The position numbers and the translations under genes are program-made. A stretch of 64,000 nucleotides of DNA from Variovorax sp. RA8 (GTDB lineage: Bacteria; Pseudomonadota; Gammaproteobacteria; Burkholderiales; Burkholderiaceae_C): contig NZ_LR594662.1 of the NCBI RefSeq assembly GCF_901827175.1, forward strand, positions 4,774,001-4,838,000, read 5' to 3'. The notes under the pieces were generated by a model that saw only the letters and a program-made list of their open reading frames with translations, was not told the DNA's origin and made no database searches. Numbering within the stretch: position 1 is the stretch's first letter; the number at the start of each line of letters is the position of its first letter. Positions 28,032 to 37,821 of this stretch are shown piece by piece.

Positions 28032-29734
28032 CGAGCCTCGTCTCCTTCCTCGACCGCCTGCTCGAGTTCGGCATGCCGCACCTGGTCGCGGTGCCGATCC
28101 TGCTGCCGCTCCTCACGGCCGCGCTGATGCTCCTGATGGGCGAGGAGCGCCGCCGCGCCAAGTCCTTCCTCAGTGTCGTCTCCGGCCTGCTGGGCCTCCT
28201 GGCCGCGCTGGCGCTGCTGCGCTGGGTCAACGCCCCCGACACTGGCGACGGCCCCGGCTCGGTCGGCGTCTACCTGCCCGGCAACTGGCGCGCGCCCTTC
28301 GGCATCGTGCTGGTGGCCGACAGGCTCTCGACCATGATGGTCGCGCTCACCGGCGTGGTCGCCTTCTGCGCCTCGATCTATTCCACCTCGCGCTGGGACC
28401 GCGCGGGCGTGCATTTCCATCCGCTGCTGCAGCTGCAGCTCATGGGCCTCAACGGCGCCTTCCTCACGGGCGACCTGTTCAACCTCTTCGTCTTCTTCGA
28501 GGTCATGCTGGCCGCCTCCTACGGCCTGCTGCTGCACGGCTCCGGCCGGCTGCGCGTGCAGGCCGGCCTGCACTACGTGGCGATCAACCTTGCGGCCTCC
28601 TCGCTGTTCCTGGTCGGCGCGGCCCTGCTCTACGGGGTGACTGGCACCCTCAACATGGCCGACCTGGGCCTGCGCATCGCGCAGTTGGCACCGGCCGATC
28701 GCGGGCTGGTGCACGCGGCGGCGGCCATCCTGGCCACCGCCTTCTTCGCCAAGGCCGGCGCCTGGCCGCTCAACTTCTGGCTGGTGCCGGCCTACAGCGC
28801 CGCGGTGTCGCCCGTGGGCGCGGTGTTCGCGCTCCTCACCAAGCTAGGTATCTACACGCTGTTGCGGCTGTGGAGCCTGCTGTTCCCGCCCGACGCCGGC
28901 GGTTCGGCGCTGTTCGGTCAGGCAGCGCTGGTCGCGATCGGGCTGGCCACGCTGTTCTGCGGCGCGCTCGGCATCGTCGGCACGCAGCGCCTGTCCAACC
29001 TGGCGGGCTTCAGCGTGCTGGTGTCGGCCGGTACCCTGCTGACGGCCATCGGGCTGGGTCAGCCGTCCGTGTGGGCCGGCGCGCTCTACTACCTGCTGAG
29101 CTCCACGCTGGCGGTCAGCGCCTTCTTTCTCCTGACCGACATGATCGAGCGCTGGCGCAACGCCGGCCTGAGCATCGCGCCGCACGAGACACCCGGCGGC
29201 GCGCCCTTCCTCGCGGAGGACCTGCGCAACCTGGAAGACCTCAATCTCGACGACGAAGCGCAGGCCCTCTACGGCCGGGCCATTCCCGCCGGCATTGCCT
29301 TCCTCGGCCTCAGCTTCCTCGGCTGCACGCTGTTGCTGGCGGGCCTGCCGCCGCTGTCGGGCTTTGTCGGCAAGTTCGCGATGCTCTCGGGCCTTCTGGG
29401 CGAGACGCGCGGCCTCTCGCCGGCCGGTTGGACCTTTACCGCGCTGCTGCTCGCCTCCGGTTTTTTCACGCTGATCGCGCTCAGCCGCACCGGCATACGC
29501 CATTTTTGGACCCAGCCGCACCAGACCCTGCCTGCGCTGCGTGCGCTCGAAGTACTGCCGGTGGCGGCGCTGCTGGCCGCCAGCCTGGCCCTCACGCTGA
29601 TGGCCGAGCCGGTGATGCAGCACGCCAGCGCCACCGCCCAGGGGCTGCGCTCCCCCGGCGCCTATCGCGAGGCCGTGTTCGGTGCGCGCCAGCGGCCCGG
29701 TCCGACCCTCTCCAAGGGAGACTCCGCGCCATGA
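28028..29734 (+). CDS. phaD: Cation/proton antiporter subunit D
   Basis: A 568-residue NuoM/NuoN-like proton-translocating subunit with about 14 helices. It has 'FFEVMLAASYGLLL' (Glu in helix 5) and 'FFAKAGAWPLNFWLVPAY' (Lys in helix 7). A cytoplasmic insert around residues 385-420 ('LAEDLRNLEDLNLDDEAQAL') is acidic. It starts with GTG in a GTGA overlap with phaC and ends in an ATGA overlap with phaE. Confidence 0.92.
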   Translation: MTSLVSFLDRLLEFGMPHLVAVPILLPLLTAALMLLMGEERRRAKSFLSVVSGLLGLLAALALLRWVNAPDTGDGPGSVGVYLPGNWRAPFGIVLVADRLSTMMVALTGVVAFCASIYSTSRWDRAGVHFHPLLQLQLMGLNGAFLTGDLFNLFVFFEVMLAASYGLLLHGSGRLRVQAGLHYVAINLAASSLFLVGAALLYGVTGTLNMADLGLRIAQLAPADRGLVHAAAAILATAFFAKAGAWPLNFWLVPAYSAAVSPVGAVFALLTKLGIYTLLRLWSLLFPPDAGGSALFGQAALVAIGLATLFCGALGIVGTQRLSNLAGFSVLVSAGTLLTAIGLGQPSVWAGALYYLLSSTLAVSAFFLLTDMIERWRNAGLSIAPHETPGGAPFLAEDLRNLEDLNLDDEAQALYGRAIPAGIAFLGLSFLGCTLLLAGLPPLSGFVGKFAMLSGLLGETRGLSPAGWTFTALLLASGFFTLIALSRTGIRHFWTQPHQTLPALRALEVLPVAALLAASLALTLMAEPVMQHASATAQGLRSPGAYREAVFGARQRPGPTLSKGDSAP

Positions 29735-30225
29735 TCAAGCGCTGGATGCCCTCGCCGCTGCTGTCGCTGGCGCTCTTCGTCGTCTGGCTGCTGCTGAACC
29801 AGTCGCTGCATGCGGCCACGCTGCTGCTCGCGGCCTTGCTCGCGATCGTGGTCCCACTGCTGACGCAGAGCCTGCGGCCGGCACGCGTGAAGATGCGAAA
29901 GCCGTGGCTCGCGCTTCGGCTTGGAGGCCTGGTGGGCTACGACCTGGTGGTTTCGGCGCTCACCGTGGCCCGCCTGCTCCTCACCCGGCGCAGCAGAGAG
30001 ATGTCGCCGCGCTTCGTGCGCGTACCGCTCGCAATGCGCGACCCCAACGCGCTCGCCACGCTGGCGATGATCCTCTGCCTGACGCCCGGCACAGCCTGGG
30101 GCGAGATCGCGCTGGACCGCTCGACCCTGCTGATCCACCTCTTCCACGAGGAGGATGAAGCGGCATTCATCGACATGATCAAGACCCGCTACGAACGTCC
30201 ACTGATGGAGATCTTCGAATCATGA
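29731..30225 (+). CDS. phaE: Cation/proton antiporter subunit E
   Basis: A 164-residue MrpE/PhaE family protein with two or three N-terminal helices and a soluble C-terminal domain containing 'LTPGTAWGEIALDRSTLLIHLFHEED', the subunit's most conserved region. It is required for complex assembly in characterised Mrp systems. Four-base overlaps couple it to phaD and phaF. The ATG in the overlap begins the first hydrophobic segment. Confidence 0.9.
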   Translation: MIKRWMPSPLLSLALFVVWLLLNQSLHAATLLLAALLAIVVPLLTQSLRPARVKMRKPWLALRLGGLVGYDLVVSALTVARLLLTRRSREMSPRFVRVPLAMRDPNALATLAMILCLTPGTAWGEIALDRSTLLIHLFHEEDEAAFIDMIKTRYERPLMEIFES

Positions 30226-30500
30226 CCCCGATACTCCTCTGGGCCCTCAAGCTGGCGCTGCTGCTGCTCGCCGTCGCCATGCTCTGCGCGCTGGCGCGGC
30301 TGCTCATCGGCCCCGCCGCGCAGGACCGCATCATGGCGCTGGACTGCCTGTACATCAACGGCATGCTGATGATGCTGGTGCTCGGCATCGTGTACGCCAG
30401 CAGCGTGTATTTCGAGGCCGCGATGCTGGTTGCGCTCTTCGGCTTCGTCGGCTCCACCGCACTCGCCAAGTTCCTGCTGCGCGGCGAGGTGATCGAATGA
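30222..30500 (+). CDS. phaF: Cation/proton antiporter subunit F
   Basis: A 92-residue MrpF/PhaF subunit with three helices; 'LLIGPAAQDRIMALDCLYINGML' is the family signature (P..DR..A.D). It overlaps both neighbours by four bases. Confidence 0.9.
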   Translation: MTPILLWALKLALLLLAVAMLCALARLLIGPAAQDRIMALDCLYINGMLMMLVLGIVYASSVYFEAAMLVALFGFVGSTALAKFLLRGEVIE

Positions 30501-30847
30501 ACGACTTCATCGCAGGGCCGCTGCCGCTGTGGGCCGAAATCCTGACCGCGGTGTTCGCCGTCGTCGGCGCCGCCTTTGCCGCCATAGGCTCGTTCGGGCT
30601 GGTGCGGCTGCCCACCTTCTTCAGGCGCATCCATGCGCCCACGCTGGGCTCCACGCTGGGCGCCTGGTGCATCACGCTGGCCACCACCGTCTACTTCTCG
30701 ATGCAAGGGGCGCATCTCTTCCTGCACGCGGCGCTGATCGCGTTCTTCGTCGCCCTCACTGCGCCCGTTACGACCATCTTCCTGATGCGCGCCGCGCTGT
30801 TCCGCGAGCGCCAGAAAGGCGGCGACGTGGCGTCCGGACGCGGTTGA
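30497..30847 (+). CDS. phaG: Cation/proton antiporter subunit G
   Basis: A 116-residue MrpG/PhaG subunit with three helices; 'GSFGLVRLPTFFRRIHAPTLGSTLG' is the family hallmark. It is last in the antiporter operon. It converges on the autotransporter gene with 35 bases between stops and no visible terminator. Confidence 0.9.
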   Translation: MNDFIAGPLPLWAEILTAVFAVVGAAFAAIGSFGLVRLPTFFRRIHAPTLGSTLGAWCITLATTVYFSMQGAHLFLHAALIAFFVALTAPVTTIFLMRAALFRERQKGGDVASGRG

Positions 30848-30882
30848 GCCACCACCGGACCCAACCCGCCACAGGGCATCGA

Positions 30883-32553
<1,671 letters not shown>

Positions 32554-32992
32554 GTTGTCTACCTTCCGAGTTACAAGCACGCCGCCGCAGCGGCAAATGA
32601 ATACTTTTGAATTTAGTTCTAAGGTACTCACCTGCTAAGGAAGGAGTTCACACAACTGGTTACGAATGCATACTTTTGTCCTCTTGAGGCTATGATTCAG
32701 ATAGCACGCCGGCGCCGCCCCATGACCCTTCGTGAGTTTTTTCACATCACGAGATCGGGGCACCTTGGGACGCAGCGGAAAAACGGCGTTGCTTCGGACT
32801 CGCCAAATCCGCTCACGGACGCGCGGTAACGCGCCGCGGGCTTGCGGGCTCAGAACTGGCGCGATTGCCGCAGCATCACCGGCGGCAGCGCTCATTGGCA
32901 AGAAGGCCGGCCCTCAGCCGACTCCCTGGAACTGGCGGGCCGCCAGAAGCGGAGCGGCAGTCAAGCCGTGTGCTTCCCGGTGATGCTGATGC
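32554..32992. other. Intergenic stretch upstream of the autotransporter
   Basis: This 440-base stretch between the autotransporter start and the stop of a small membrane protein has no convincing gene. The open frames on both strands are Arg/Ala-rich with no recognisable domain or ribosome site. The part next to the autotransporter (about 32590-32700) is AT-rich for this genome and carries a 16-base direct repeat; it is the likely promoter region. Confidence 0.6.
32594..32678. repeat. Direct repeat pair upstream of the autotransporter
   Basis: CAAATGAATACTTTTG (32594-32609) and CGAATGCATACTTTTG (32663-32678) match at 14 of 16 positions, 69 bases apart start to start. They lie 41 and 110 bases upstream of the autotransporter start, where a regulator could bind. 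No regulator gene is adjacent. Confidence 0.5.
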
Positions 32993-33181
32993 TCAAAGGC
33001 CGGCGAACCACTTGAAGCCGGCGACCAGGGCCGCGCCGAGCAACGCGAAGATGACGAGGCGTCCCCAACCAACGGCCTCGGGATCCGAATCCTCGAAGGA
33101 CTCGGATTGCCTGATGGGGTCGAAACTGGTGTCGGTCTTCTCCCTCGCCCAGTCATGAAAGGTGTCGCGATCCGTATTCAT
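32993..33181 (-). CDS. Small protein with C-terminal membrane helix
   Basis: A 62-residue product: a charged N-terminal half (MNTDRDTFHDWAREKTD...) and one C-terminal transmembrane helix ('LVIFALLGAALVAGFKWF'). It looks like a small tail-anchored inner-membrane protein. I recognise no family. In-frame ATG codons lie 9 and 51 bases further upstream, and none has a clear Shine-Dalgarno, so the start is uncertain. Base use (charged then hydrophobic, no rare runs) supports coding. Confidence 0.55.
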   Translation of the reverse strand: MNTDRDTFHDWAREKTDTSFDPIRQSESFEDSDPEAVGWGRLVIFALLGAALVAGFKWFAGL

Positions 33182-33350
33182 GTAATACATTTTAACTACA
33201 TGTAAACAAATACTGCGAACGTCGGCGTTCATTTTTGCGGCGGCGTTATCCGAAGGGTCACACGGCTATACAAGATTTCGCCTCCGGCTTACCGCTGCTT
33301 CACAGAGGCGGGGCACGATGAAGGCACTTTGTTCCACAGAAGGAGCTCGC

Positions 33351-33674
33351 ATGAAGAAGATCACTTTCGCTCTCGGCGCCGCCGCGTTGCTCTCGCTCGG
33401 CGCCCTCGCCACCGTTCCGGCCCATGCCCATGACGGCCGCTACCGCTACGACAACCGGGTGATCGTCGTCCCCGCGCCGCCTCCGCCGCCTCGGGCCTAC
33501 TATGCGCCCCCGCCGCGCCACTACGGTTACGACGATCGCCGCTACTACCACCGCGGCCGCGGCTGGGGTGACCGCGATCGCGATGGCGTGCCGAACCGCT
33601 ACGACCGCGATCGCGACGGCGACGGCGTGCCCAACTACTACGACCGCCAGCCGGGCAATCCGTACCGTTACTGA
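33351..33674 (+). CDS. Small exported protein with calcium-binding-like Asp repeats
   Basis: A 107-residue protein with a signal peptide (about 1-25, AHA-HD), a Pro/Tyr-rich middle (APPPPPPRAYYAPPP) and a C-terminal tandem of DRDRDGVPNRYD and DRDGDGVPNYYD. These DxDxDGxxD units resemble thrombospondin type 3 calcium-binding repeats. The rest is Arg/Tyr-rich. Similar short proteins are frequent and uncharacterised in Burkholderiales. GAAGGAG lies seven bases before ATG; an upstream in-frame ATG (33318) has no such site. Confidence 0.75.
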   Translation: MKKITFALGAAALLSLGALATVPAHAHDGRYRYDNRVIVVPAPPPPPRAYYAPPPRHYGYDDRRYYHRGRGWGDRDRDGVPNRYDRDRDGDGVPNYYDRQPGNPYRY

Positions 33675-33762
33675 TCCAGCCCCGCCGCCAGATCCGAAGT
33701 CCTCGGCCGCGGCGTCTCCGAACCCCCGCAGCAGATGTGGACGCCGTCCAGTATCTTTGCTA

Positions 33763-33787
33763 TGGTTGTGTACGCCATCCACAACCA
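33763..33787. promoter_or_regulatory. Inverted repeat before the efflux operon leader
   Basis: TGGTTGTG-N9-CACAACCA is a perfect 8-bp inverted repeat whose right end touches the Shine-Dalgarno AGGAG of the leader ORF. It could be a dyad operator for a TetR/MarR-type repressor, or an RNA hairpin next to the ribosome site. Confidence 0.55.
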
Positions 33788-33796
33788 GGAGCTTCC

Positions 33797-33883
33797 ATGC
33801 TGCTCACCCGCGAGACCGCCGTTGATCCACAGCAAGAAAACTTGAGCCGCACGGCGGCCCCGAAGGCGACGGTGCTCCGATGA
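33797..33883 (+). CDS. Possible 28-residue leader peptide of the MFS efflux gene
   Basis: ATG with AGGAG six bases upstream opens a 28-codon frame (MLLTRETAVDPQQENLSRTA...VLR). Its TGA overlaps the MFS start as ATGA. It has no signal sequence or domain. Its good ribosome site and exact coupling suggest it is translated and feeds ribosomes to the transporter start. Alternatively it may be a chance frame within the leader. Confidence 0.5.
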   Translation: MLLTRETAVDPQQENLSRTAAPKATVLR

Positions 33884-35340
33884 GGCAGAAGCACATCGAA
33901 GGGCGCCGCCGCTGGCTCGCGCTGATGGTCCTCTGCCTGGGCGTGCTCATGATCGTGCTCGACACCACGATCGTGAACGTCGCCCTGCCCTCGATCCGCA
34001 CCGACCTCGGCTTCAGCGAGACGTCGCTGGTCTGGGTCATCAATGCCTACATGCTCACCTTCGGCGGCTTCCTGCTGCTGGGCGGCCGGCTGGGGGACCT
34101 GTTCGGGCACCGCCGGCTGTTCCTCGCCGGCATCACGCTGTTCACGCTGGCGTCGCTCGCCTGCGGCCTGTCGAACTCGCAGGCCCTGCTGATCGCGGCG
34201 CGGGCCGTCCAGGGCCTGGGCGGGGCCGTGGTCTCGGCGGTGGCGCTCTCGCTGATCATGAATCTGTTCACCGAGCCGGCGGAGCGCGCCAAGGCGATGG
34301 GCGTCTACGGCTTCGTGTGCGCCGGCGGCGGCAGCATCGGCGTCCTGCTCGGCGGGTTGCTGACGCACGCGCTGAGCTGGCACTGGATCTTCCTGGTCAA
34401 CCTGCCGATCGGCGTGGCGGTCTATGCCCTCTGCCTGGCACTGCTGCCGCACCTGCCCGGCCATGCGGCCGGCGAGCGGCTCGACGTCGGGGGCGCGCTC
34501 ACGGTCACCGTTTCGCTGATGCTGGCGGTCTATGCCATCGTCAACGGCAACGAGGCCGGCTGGGCTTCCACGCAGACGCTCGGCCTGCTCGGGCTCGCGG
34601 CGCTGCTGCTGGCCGCCTTCATCGCCATCGAGGCGCGCGTGCGCCACCCGTTGATGCCGCTGCGCCTGTTCGGCCTGCGCAATGTCGCCGTCGCCAACGT
34701 GATGGGCGTGCTCTGGGCCGCCGCGATGTTCGCGTGGTTCTTCATCTCGGCGCTCTACCTGCAACTGGTGCTGGGCTACAGCCCGATGCAGGTGGGCCTG
34801 GCCTTTCTGCCGGCCAACCTGATCATGGCCGCCTTCTCGCTCGGCCTGTCCGCCAGGCTGGTCATGCGCTTCGGCAACCGGGGGCCGCTGGCCTTCGGGC
34901 TGCTGCTGGCGGCGGCGGGGCTGCTGCTCTTTGCCGGCGCACCAGTGGAAGGTAGCTTCCTGCTGCACGTCATGCCCGGCATGACGCTGCTCGGCCTGGG
35001 CGCCGGCATCGCGCTCAATCCGATGCTGCTGGTCGCGATGAGCGACGTTGCACCCAGCGAATCGGGCCTGGCCTCCGGCATCGTCAACACCGCCTTCATG
35101 ATGGGCGGTGCGCTGGGCCTGGCCGTGCTGGCGAGCCTGGCCTCGGCGCGCACCGAGGTCATGACGGCCGCCGGCGCCGGACCGCTGCCCGCGCTGGTGG
35201 GTGGCTACCAGCTCGCCTTCGTGGTCGGCGCCGCGTTCGCGGCCGCGGCGGCGGTGCTCGGTGCGCTGCTGCTGCGCGCCGGATTGCCGTCGAGGGCGAA
35301 CGCGGGCGACCGGCCCGCCGAGGCGGGGCGAACGAGCTGA
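33880..35340 (+). CDS. DHA2 (EmrB/QacA) family MFS efflux transporter
   Basis: A 486-residue inner-membrane protein with about 14 transmembrane helices. 'LDTTIVNVALPSI' in helix 1, 'GGRLGDLFGHRR' (motif A) and 'SWHWIFLVNLPIG' are DHA2 signatures. It would export drugs or other organic compounds with proton antiport. Neither an EmrA-type periplasmic adaptor nor a regulator is adjacent. Its own ATG has no clear Shine-Dalgarno (upstream GACGGTGCTCCG), which fits coupling to the leader ORF. Confidence 0.88.
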   Translation: MRQKHIEGRRRWLALMVLCLGVLMIVLDTTIVNVALPSIRTDLGFSETSLVWVINAYMLTFGGFLLLGGRLGDLFGHRRLFLAGITLFTLASLACGLSNSQALLIAARAVQGLGGAVVSAVALSLIMNLFTEPAERAKAMGVYGFVCAGGGSIGVLLGGLLTHALSWHWIFLVNLPIGVAVYALCLALLPHLPGHAAGERLDVGGALTVTVSLMLAVYAIVNGNEAGWASTQTLGLLGLAALLLAAFIAIEARVRHPLMPLRLFGLRNVAVANVMGVLWAAAMFAWFFISALYLQLVLGYSPMQVGLAFLPANLIMAAFSLGLSARLVMRFGNRGPLAFGLLLAAAGLLLFAGAPVEGSFLLHVMPGMTLLGLGAGIALNPMLLVAMSDVAPSESGLASGIVNTAFMMGGALGLAVLASLASARTEVMTAAGAGPLPALVGGYQLAFVVGAAFAAAAAVLGALLLRAGLPSRANAGDRPAEAGRTS

Positions 35341-35422
35341 GCGGCGGTGATCATGTAACCGTCGCGACGATGGAACTTGGCCTACAGCATTCGAGGATTT
35401 CGCCGCCCACCATGAATAAGCC

Positions 35423-35662
35423 ATGAAACATCCTCCGATCAAGCTCACCATCGACGAGGCGGCACCCGGGTCCTTCGTCTGGACATTGCTGCAGACCGAC
35501 GACGGCGGCGCGCCGCAGAAGGTCCTGAAAGCCGCCGAATACGGCTCCGACACCTACGAGGCCGCCCTCGCAGCCGGCACGCGCGCCATGGATGCGGAAC
35601 TGCGCCGCAACGCAGCCGCCGAAGAGCGCAGCAGCAAACGCACTGCAGCGGCCAGCAGCTAG
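35423..35662 (+). CDS. Small conserved-looking hypothetical protein
   Basis: A 79-residue acidic-to-basic soluble protein: 'IKLTIDEAAPGSFVWTLLQTDDGG', a Tyr-containing helix ('AAEYGSDTYEAALAAGTRAMDAEL') and a Ser/Ala/Arg tail. No signal peptide, membrane helix or known domain is visible. The amphipathic pattern and codon use look coding. It stands alone, converging on the flavoprotein gene. Confidence 0.6.
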   Translation: MKHPPIKLTIDEAAPGSFVWTLLQTDDGGAPQKVLKAAEYGSDTYEAALAAGTRAMDAELRRNAAAEERSSKRTAAASS

Positions 35663-35677
35663 GCCTGTTGACAGGCC

Positions 35678-36907
35678 TTAGGCCAGGTGCGTCTTCAAGG
35701 GCACGGCGGGGTCCGAGGCCACCGCCGGGTCCGGGTTGCGCCCGGCTTCCAGCAGCTTGCGGCTCATCATGTGGTCGACCGGCGCGTTGACCGATTCCAC
35801 GCAACGCAACACGCCATCCACATAGTGCAGCAGCGAGAAGGCGGCCGCGTTCGCGCCGGGGCGGCGCACCATGCTCGAGCCGGGCATGCCCTCGGCGGGC
35901 ACCAGCCCTGCCATCTGCAAGCGCAGGCCGCCCTGGTCGGACCAGAACCACGGCACGGCGTCGTGCGGACGCGCCGCGCCGGTCAGCGTCGCCACGGCCG
36001 TGCGCGCCTGGTCGTTGGCGTTCTGCACCGACTCGAGTCGCAGCGCCTGCCCGGCGCGCCGGTCCGGGAAGCGCGTGCAGTCGCCCACCGCCAGCACGGC
36101 CTCGTCGCTGGTCTGCATGTAGGCATCGACCACGATGCCGTCGGCGCACTCGAGGCCGGCCGCCTGTGCCAACGCGGTCTCGGGCACGGCGCCGATGCCG
36201 ACCATCAGCAGGTCCACCGGCAGCGCCTCGCCGTCGACCTCGATGGCTGCGAGCCGCTGCCCGTCGGTCTGCCAGGCGCCGGTCTTCGCGCCGACGCGGA
36301 TGTCCATGCCGGCGGCGCGATGCGTCGCGAGCACATGCTCGGACAGCGCGGGCGACACCGCCCGGCTCAGCAGGCGTGGCGCACTTTCCAGCACGGTCAC
36401 CTGCTTGCCCAGCGCCAGCGCCGTGGCCGCCACCTCCAGCCCGATGAAGCCACCGCCCAGCACCGTGACCTGCTGCGCCGCGCCGAGCATCGAGCGCAGC
36501 TGCGCCGCCTCGTCGGCCGCGCGCAGCAGCGCCACGTTCGACAGCCCGACCAGCGCCGGCAGGCGACGCGCGCGCGTGCCGGTGGCGAGCACGAGCCGCT
36601 CCCAGCCCAGCACCGCGCCGGAGCGCAAGGTGACGGTGCGCGCCGCGCGGTCGATCGACAGCGCCGGATCGCCCAGGTGCAGCGTGATGCCGGCGTCGGC
36701 GTACCAGGCTTCGGCGCGGTGCAACTGCGGCGCCTCCTCGGGGCTCTTGAGGAAGGTCTTGGACAGCGGCGGGCGGTGGTAGGGAATGCAATCCTCCTCG
36801 CACACCAGGTGCACGCGGGCGCCCTGCCCCGCCTCGGCCAGGCCGGCGCACAGCTGCGCGGCGGCGTGGCCGCCGCCGATGATGACGATGTCTTGGCTTG
36901 AACTCAT
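35678..36907 (-). CDS. NAD(P)/FAD-dependent ferredoxin reductase-type oxidoreductase
   Basis: A 409-residue flavoprotein. The FAD dinucleotide motif is 'IVIIGGGHAAAQ' (residues about 6-17), 'PYHRPPLSK' follows, the NAD motif is 'VTVLGGGFIGLEVAA' (about 145-159), and the second FAD motif is 'VLAVGDCTRF'. A C-terminal reductase domain completes the fold. Such enzymes pass electrons from NADH to a ferredoxin serving a Rieske oxygenase or P450, but no such partner gene is nearby. The ATG at 36907 begins the conserved region. Confidence 0.87.
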   Translation of the reverse strand: MSSSQDIVIIGGGHAAAQLCAGLAEAGQGARVHLVCEEDCIPYHRPPLSKTFLKSPEEAPQLHRAEAWYADAGITLHLGDPALSIDRAARTVTLRSGAVLGWERLVLATGTRARRLPALVGLSNVALLRAADEAAQLRSMLGAAQQVTVLGGGFIGLEVAATALALGKQVTVLESAPRLLSRAVSPALSEHVLATHRAAGMDIRVGAKTGAWQTDGQRLAAIEVDGEALPVDLLMVGIGAVPETALAQAAGLECADGIVVDAYMQTSDEAVLAVGDCTRFPDRRAGQALRLESVQNANDQARTAVATLTGAARPHDAVPWFWSDQGGLRLQMAGLVPAEGMPGSSMVRRPGANAAAFSLLHYVDGVLRCVESVNAPVDHMMSRKLLEAGRNPDPAVASDPAVPLKTHLA

Positions 36908-37122
36908 GGGTGGTCTCACGTTGTCGAGGGCCGCTCGCCCCCGTTTCCAGCAGCTTACGCGGATGGTCGGGCGGGTGCGGCATGGGGCCGGTATGGGGAA
37001 TTGTCCTTCAGCGTTCCTCGCCTCCGCGTCCCCTTCGCCTGGGACATGCCTTCGGAAGGAGGATCCCGCCATCGGGCGCGACCCTCGATCGAGATACGGA
37101 CTGCGGCGGGTAGAGTGCGCGC

Positions 37123-37794
37123 ATGGTCGTCCTCTACCACTGCGTCAGCGCCCGCTCCTTCCGACCGCTCTGGATGCTCGAAGAGCTGGGCGCGCCCTAC
37201 GACCTGCGCGTGTTGCCTTTCCCGCCCCGCGCGCACCAGCGCAGCTACCTCGACATCAATCCGCTGGGCACCATCCCCTTCCTGATCGACGGCGACACGC
37301 GCATGACCGAGTCGGCCGCGATCTGCCAGTACCTGGCCGAACGCCTCGATCCTCGGAACGCCAAGGGTCTCGCCGTGCGCCCTCACGAGCCCGGCTTCGG
37401 CGCCTGGCTCAACGGCCTGCACCAGGGCGAGGCCACGCTGACCTTTCCGCAGACCCTCGTGCTGCGCTACGGCCGCTTCGAGCCGGACGAGCGCAAGCTG
37501 CCACAGGTGGTCGAGGACTACACCCGCTGGTTCCTCGCGCGGCTGCGCGGCATCGACGCCGTGCTGCAGCACGACGAGTTCCTCGCGGCCGGGCGCTTCA
37601 CTGCCGCCGACATTTCGGTCGGGTATGCGCTGATGCTCGCCGAACAGTTGCACCTTGGTGCTCGACTGCCTGCGGCCGTAGCGGCCTATTGGGCGCGGCT
37701 CCGGCAGCGCGAAGGCTTTCGGCGCGCCCTTGCCGCGCAACATGAAGCCGCCGTGGCCCAGGGCGTGTCGCCGCAGGATGCCAGCATTGACTGA
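37123..37794 (+). CDS. Glutathione S-transferase
   Basis: A 223-residue cytosolic GST. The N-terminal thioredoxin-fold domain (about 1-80) has 'CVSARSFRPLWMLEELG', the cis-Pro in 'NPLGTIPFL' and the glutathione-binding 'TESAAICQYL'. The helical C-terminal domain has 'FTAADISVGYAL' (N-capping box). The class cannot be assigned with certainty. It ends 27 bases before a membrane-protein gene on the same strand. Confidence 0.9.
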   Translation: MVVLYHCVSARSFRPLWMLEELGAPYDLRVLPFPPRAHQRSYLDINPLGTIPFLIDGDTRMTESAAICQYLAERLDPRNAKGLAVRPHEPGFGAWLNGLHQGEATLTFPQTLVLRYGRFEPDERKLPQVVEDYTRWFLARLRGIDAVLQHDEFLAAGRFTAADISVGYALMLAEQLHLGARLPAAVAAYWARLRQREGFRRALAAQHEAAVAQGVSPQDASID

Positions 37795-37821
37795 TGCGAC
37801 GCCGCGGCTCATAACCCGACG

